A stretch of DNA of 62,044 nt from Capnocytophaga sp. Lineage in GTDB: Bacteria > Bacteroidota > Bacteroidia > Flavobacteriales > Flavobacteriaceae. A program made the translations under genes and the position numbers. The notes under the pieces are model-generated. The model had not been told where the DNA came from. It saw only the letters and a list, made by a program, of their open reading frames with translations, and did not search any database. The stretch covers positions 23,612-85,655 of the forward strand of contig JAUNTM010000001.1 in assembly GCA_030538675.1 (NCBI GenBank). The letters are read 5' to 3'. This document shows, in pieces, positions 61,847-62,044 of this stretch (positions are counted from its first letter, which is position 1; every line of letters starts with the position of its first letter).

Positions 61847-62044
61847 TCAACTATCAAACACAATTTTTGAGTTTACAAATTTATAAAAAATTTCAAACGG
61901 TTTTTCGTAGTCTAATTTTTTTTGGTCTTCGGTTGATTTTGTATTGTATCTCTTTAATATTCTTAGTGTTATCTTCATTTATCGGTTCGTTTTTTTGATG
62001 TATTGCCGTAGTAGTTTATTCATATTTTCTACCTGACCTTTTCC
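61847..62044 (-). pseudogene. 3' end of an IS30-type transposase, two compensating frameshifts
   Basis: Read on the minus strand from the window edge: GKGQVENMNKLLRQYIKK, then in the next phase NEPINEDNTKNIKEIQYKIN and NRRPKK, then back in the first phase KLDYEKPFEIFYKFVNSKIV and a stop at 61847. Together these match the C-terminal end of IS30-type DDE transposases (VENxNxxLRQYxPK...IQYxINxRPRKxLxxxxP). The phase changes fall in runs of 7 and 8 A (T on the plus strand, about 61990-61996 and 61916-61923), one base short and one base long. The stop lies 20 nt from the era stop. The rest of the element is outside the window. Confidence 0.72.

Overview
The window reads as a chromosomal segment of a Bacteroidota bacterium, most likely of the class Flavobacteriia. 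The evidence is a type B C-terminal sorting domain of the type IX secretion system (T9SS) on a giant SprB-like adhesin, a SusC/SusD pair with its own ECF sigma and FecR-type anti-sigma factor, a flexirubin/dialkylresorcinol-type polyketide operon, lineage-typical families (DUF4834 next to YfhO, GH92, DUF2911, metzincin 'zinc-dependent metalloprotease'), and about twenty -7 elements of the Bacteroidota form TAnnTTTG a short way upstream of genes. The genus cannot be fixed from the sequence alone; a gliding, pigmented flavobacterium fits. Nothing was computed or searched: all calls rest on reading the translations and the DNA.

Layout. 1-9135: 3' part of a giant adhesin made of about two dozen SprB-like repeats. 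9216-17021: GH92 alpha-mannosidase, purine nucleoside phosphorylase, two lipoproteins and a nitrilase-family amidase. 17090-28988: mainly housekeeping (tRNA-His, hemE, tpiA, a methyltransferase, glutamate dehydrogenase, fbaA, accD), plus a PAS/Roadblock signalling pair and a GH123-like secreted protein. 29191-39155: one co-directional nutrient locus, ECF sigma -> FecR -> SusC -> SusD -> metzincin metalloprotease -> DUF3347-like cysteine-containing secreted protein. 39421-42463: CBM9-like protein, nadE and a long-chain polyprenyl diphosphate synthase. 42469-54961: the biosynthetic centrepiece, a leftward array of about 16 genes. 55135-61827: YfhO membrane protein and partner, YjbR protein, small beta-barrel, an OmpA-domain envelope pair and era. 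61847-62044: the 3' end of a frameshifted IS30-type transposase.

The pigment/lipid operon starts with darA (flavodoxin-like aromatase) and an AT-rich Rossmann gene, then a terminator and a good promoter, then darB (KAS III-like ketosynthase), two hotdog dehydratase-like proteins, a small conserved protein, a DUF6922-type protein, a BtrH-like acyltransferase, a two-gene ABC exporter, a hotdog thioesterase, a ketosynthase, an N-terminal half ketosynthase, an acyl carrier protein, and a ketosynthase translationally coupled to a ketosynthase homologue that has lost its catalytic residues (chain-length-factor-like). Many junctions are ATGA or other short overlaps, so this is very probably one transcript. 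The set can extend, dehydrate, condense and perhaps transfer and export a polyene or alkenyl chain, but no ketoreductase, adenylating ligase, ammonia-lyase or phosphopantetheinyl transferase is present here.

Features outside genes: a 186-bp element with 22-bp terminal inverted repeats (18358-18543) and a shortened second copy (29075-29166); an AT-rich block repeated directly upstream of several -7 elements; nine hairpins at gene ends. Several gene starts were moved inward because the longest reading frame began at or upstream of the -7 element.
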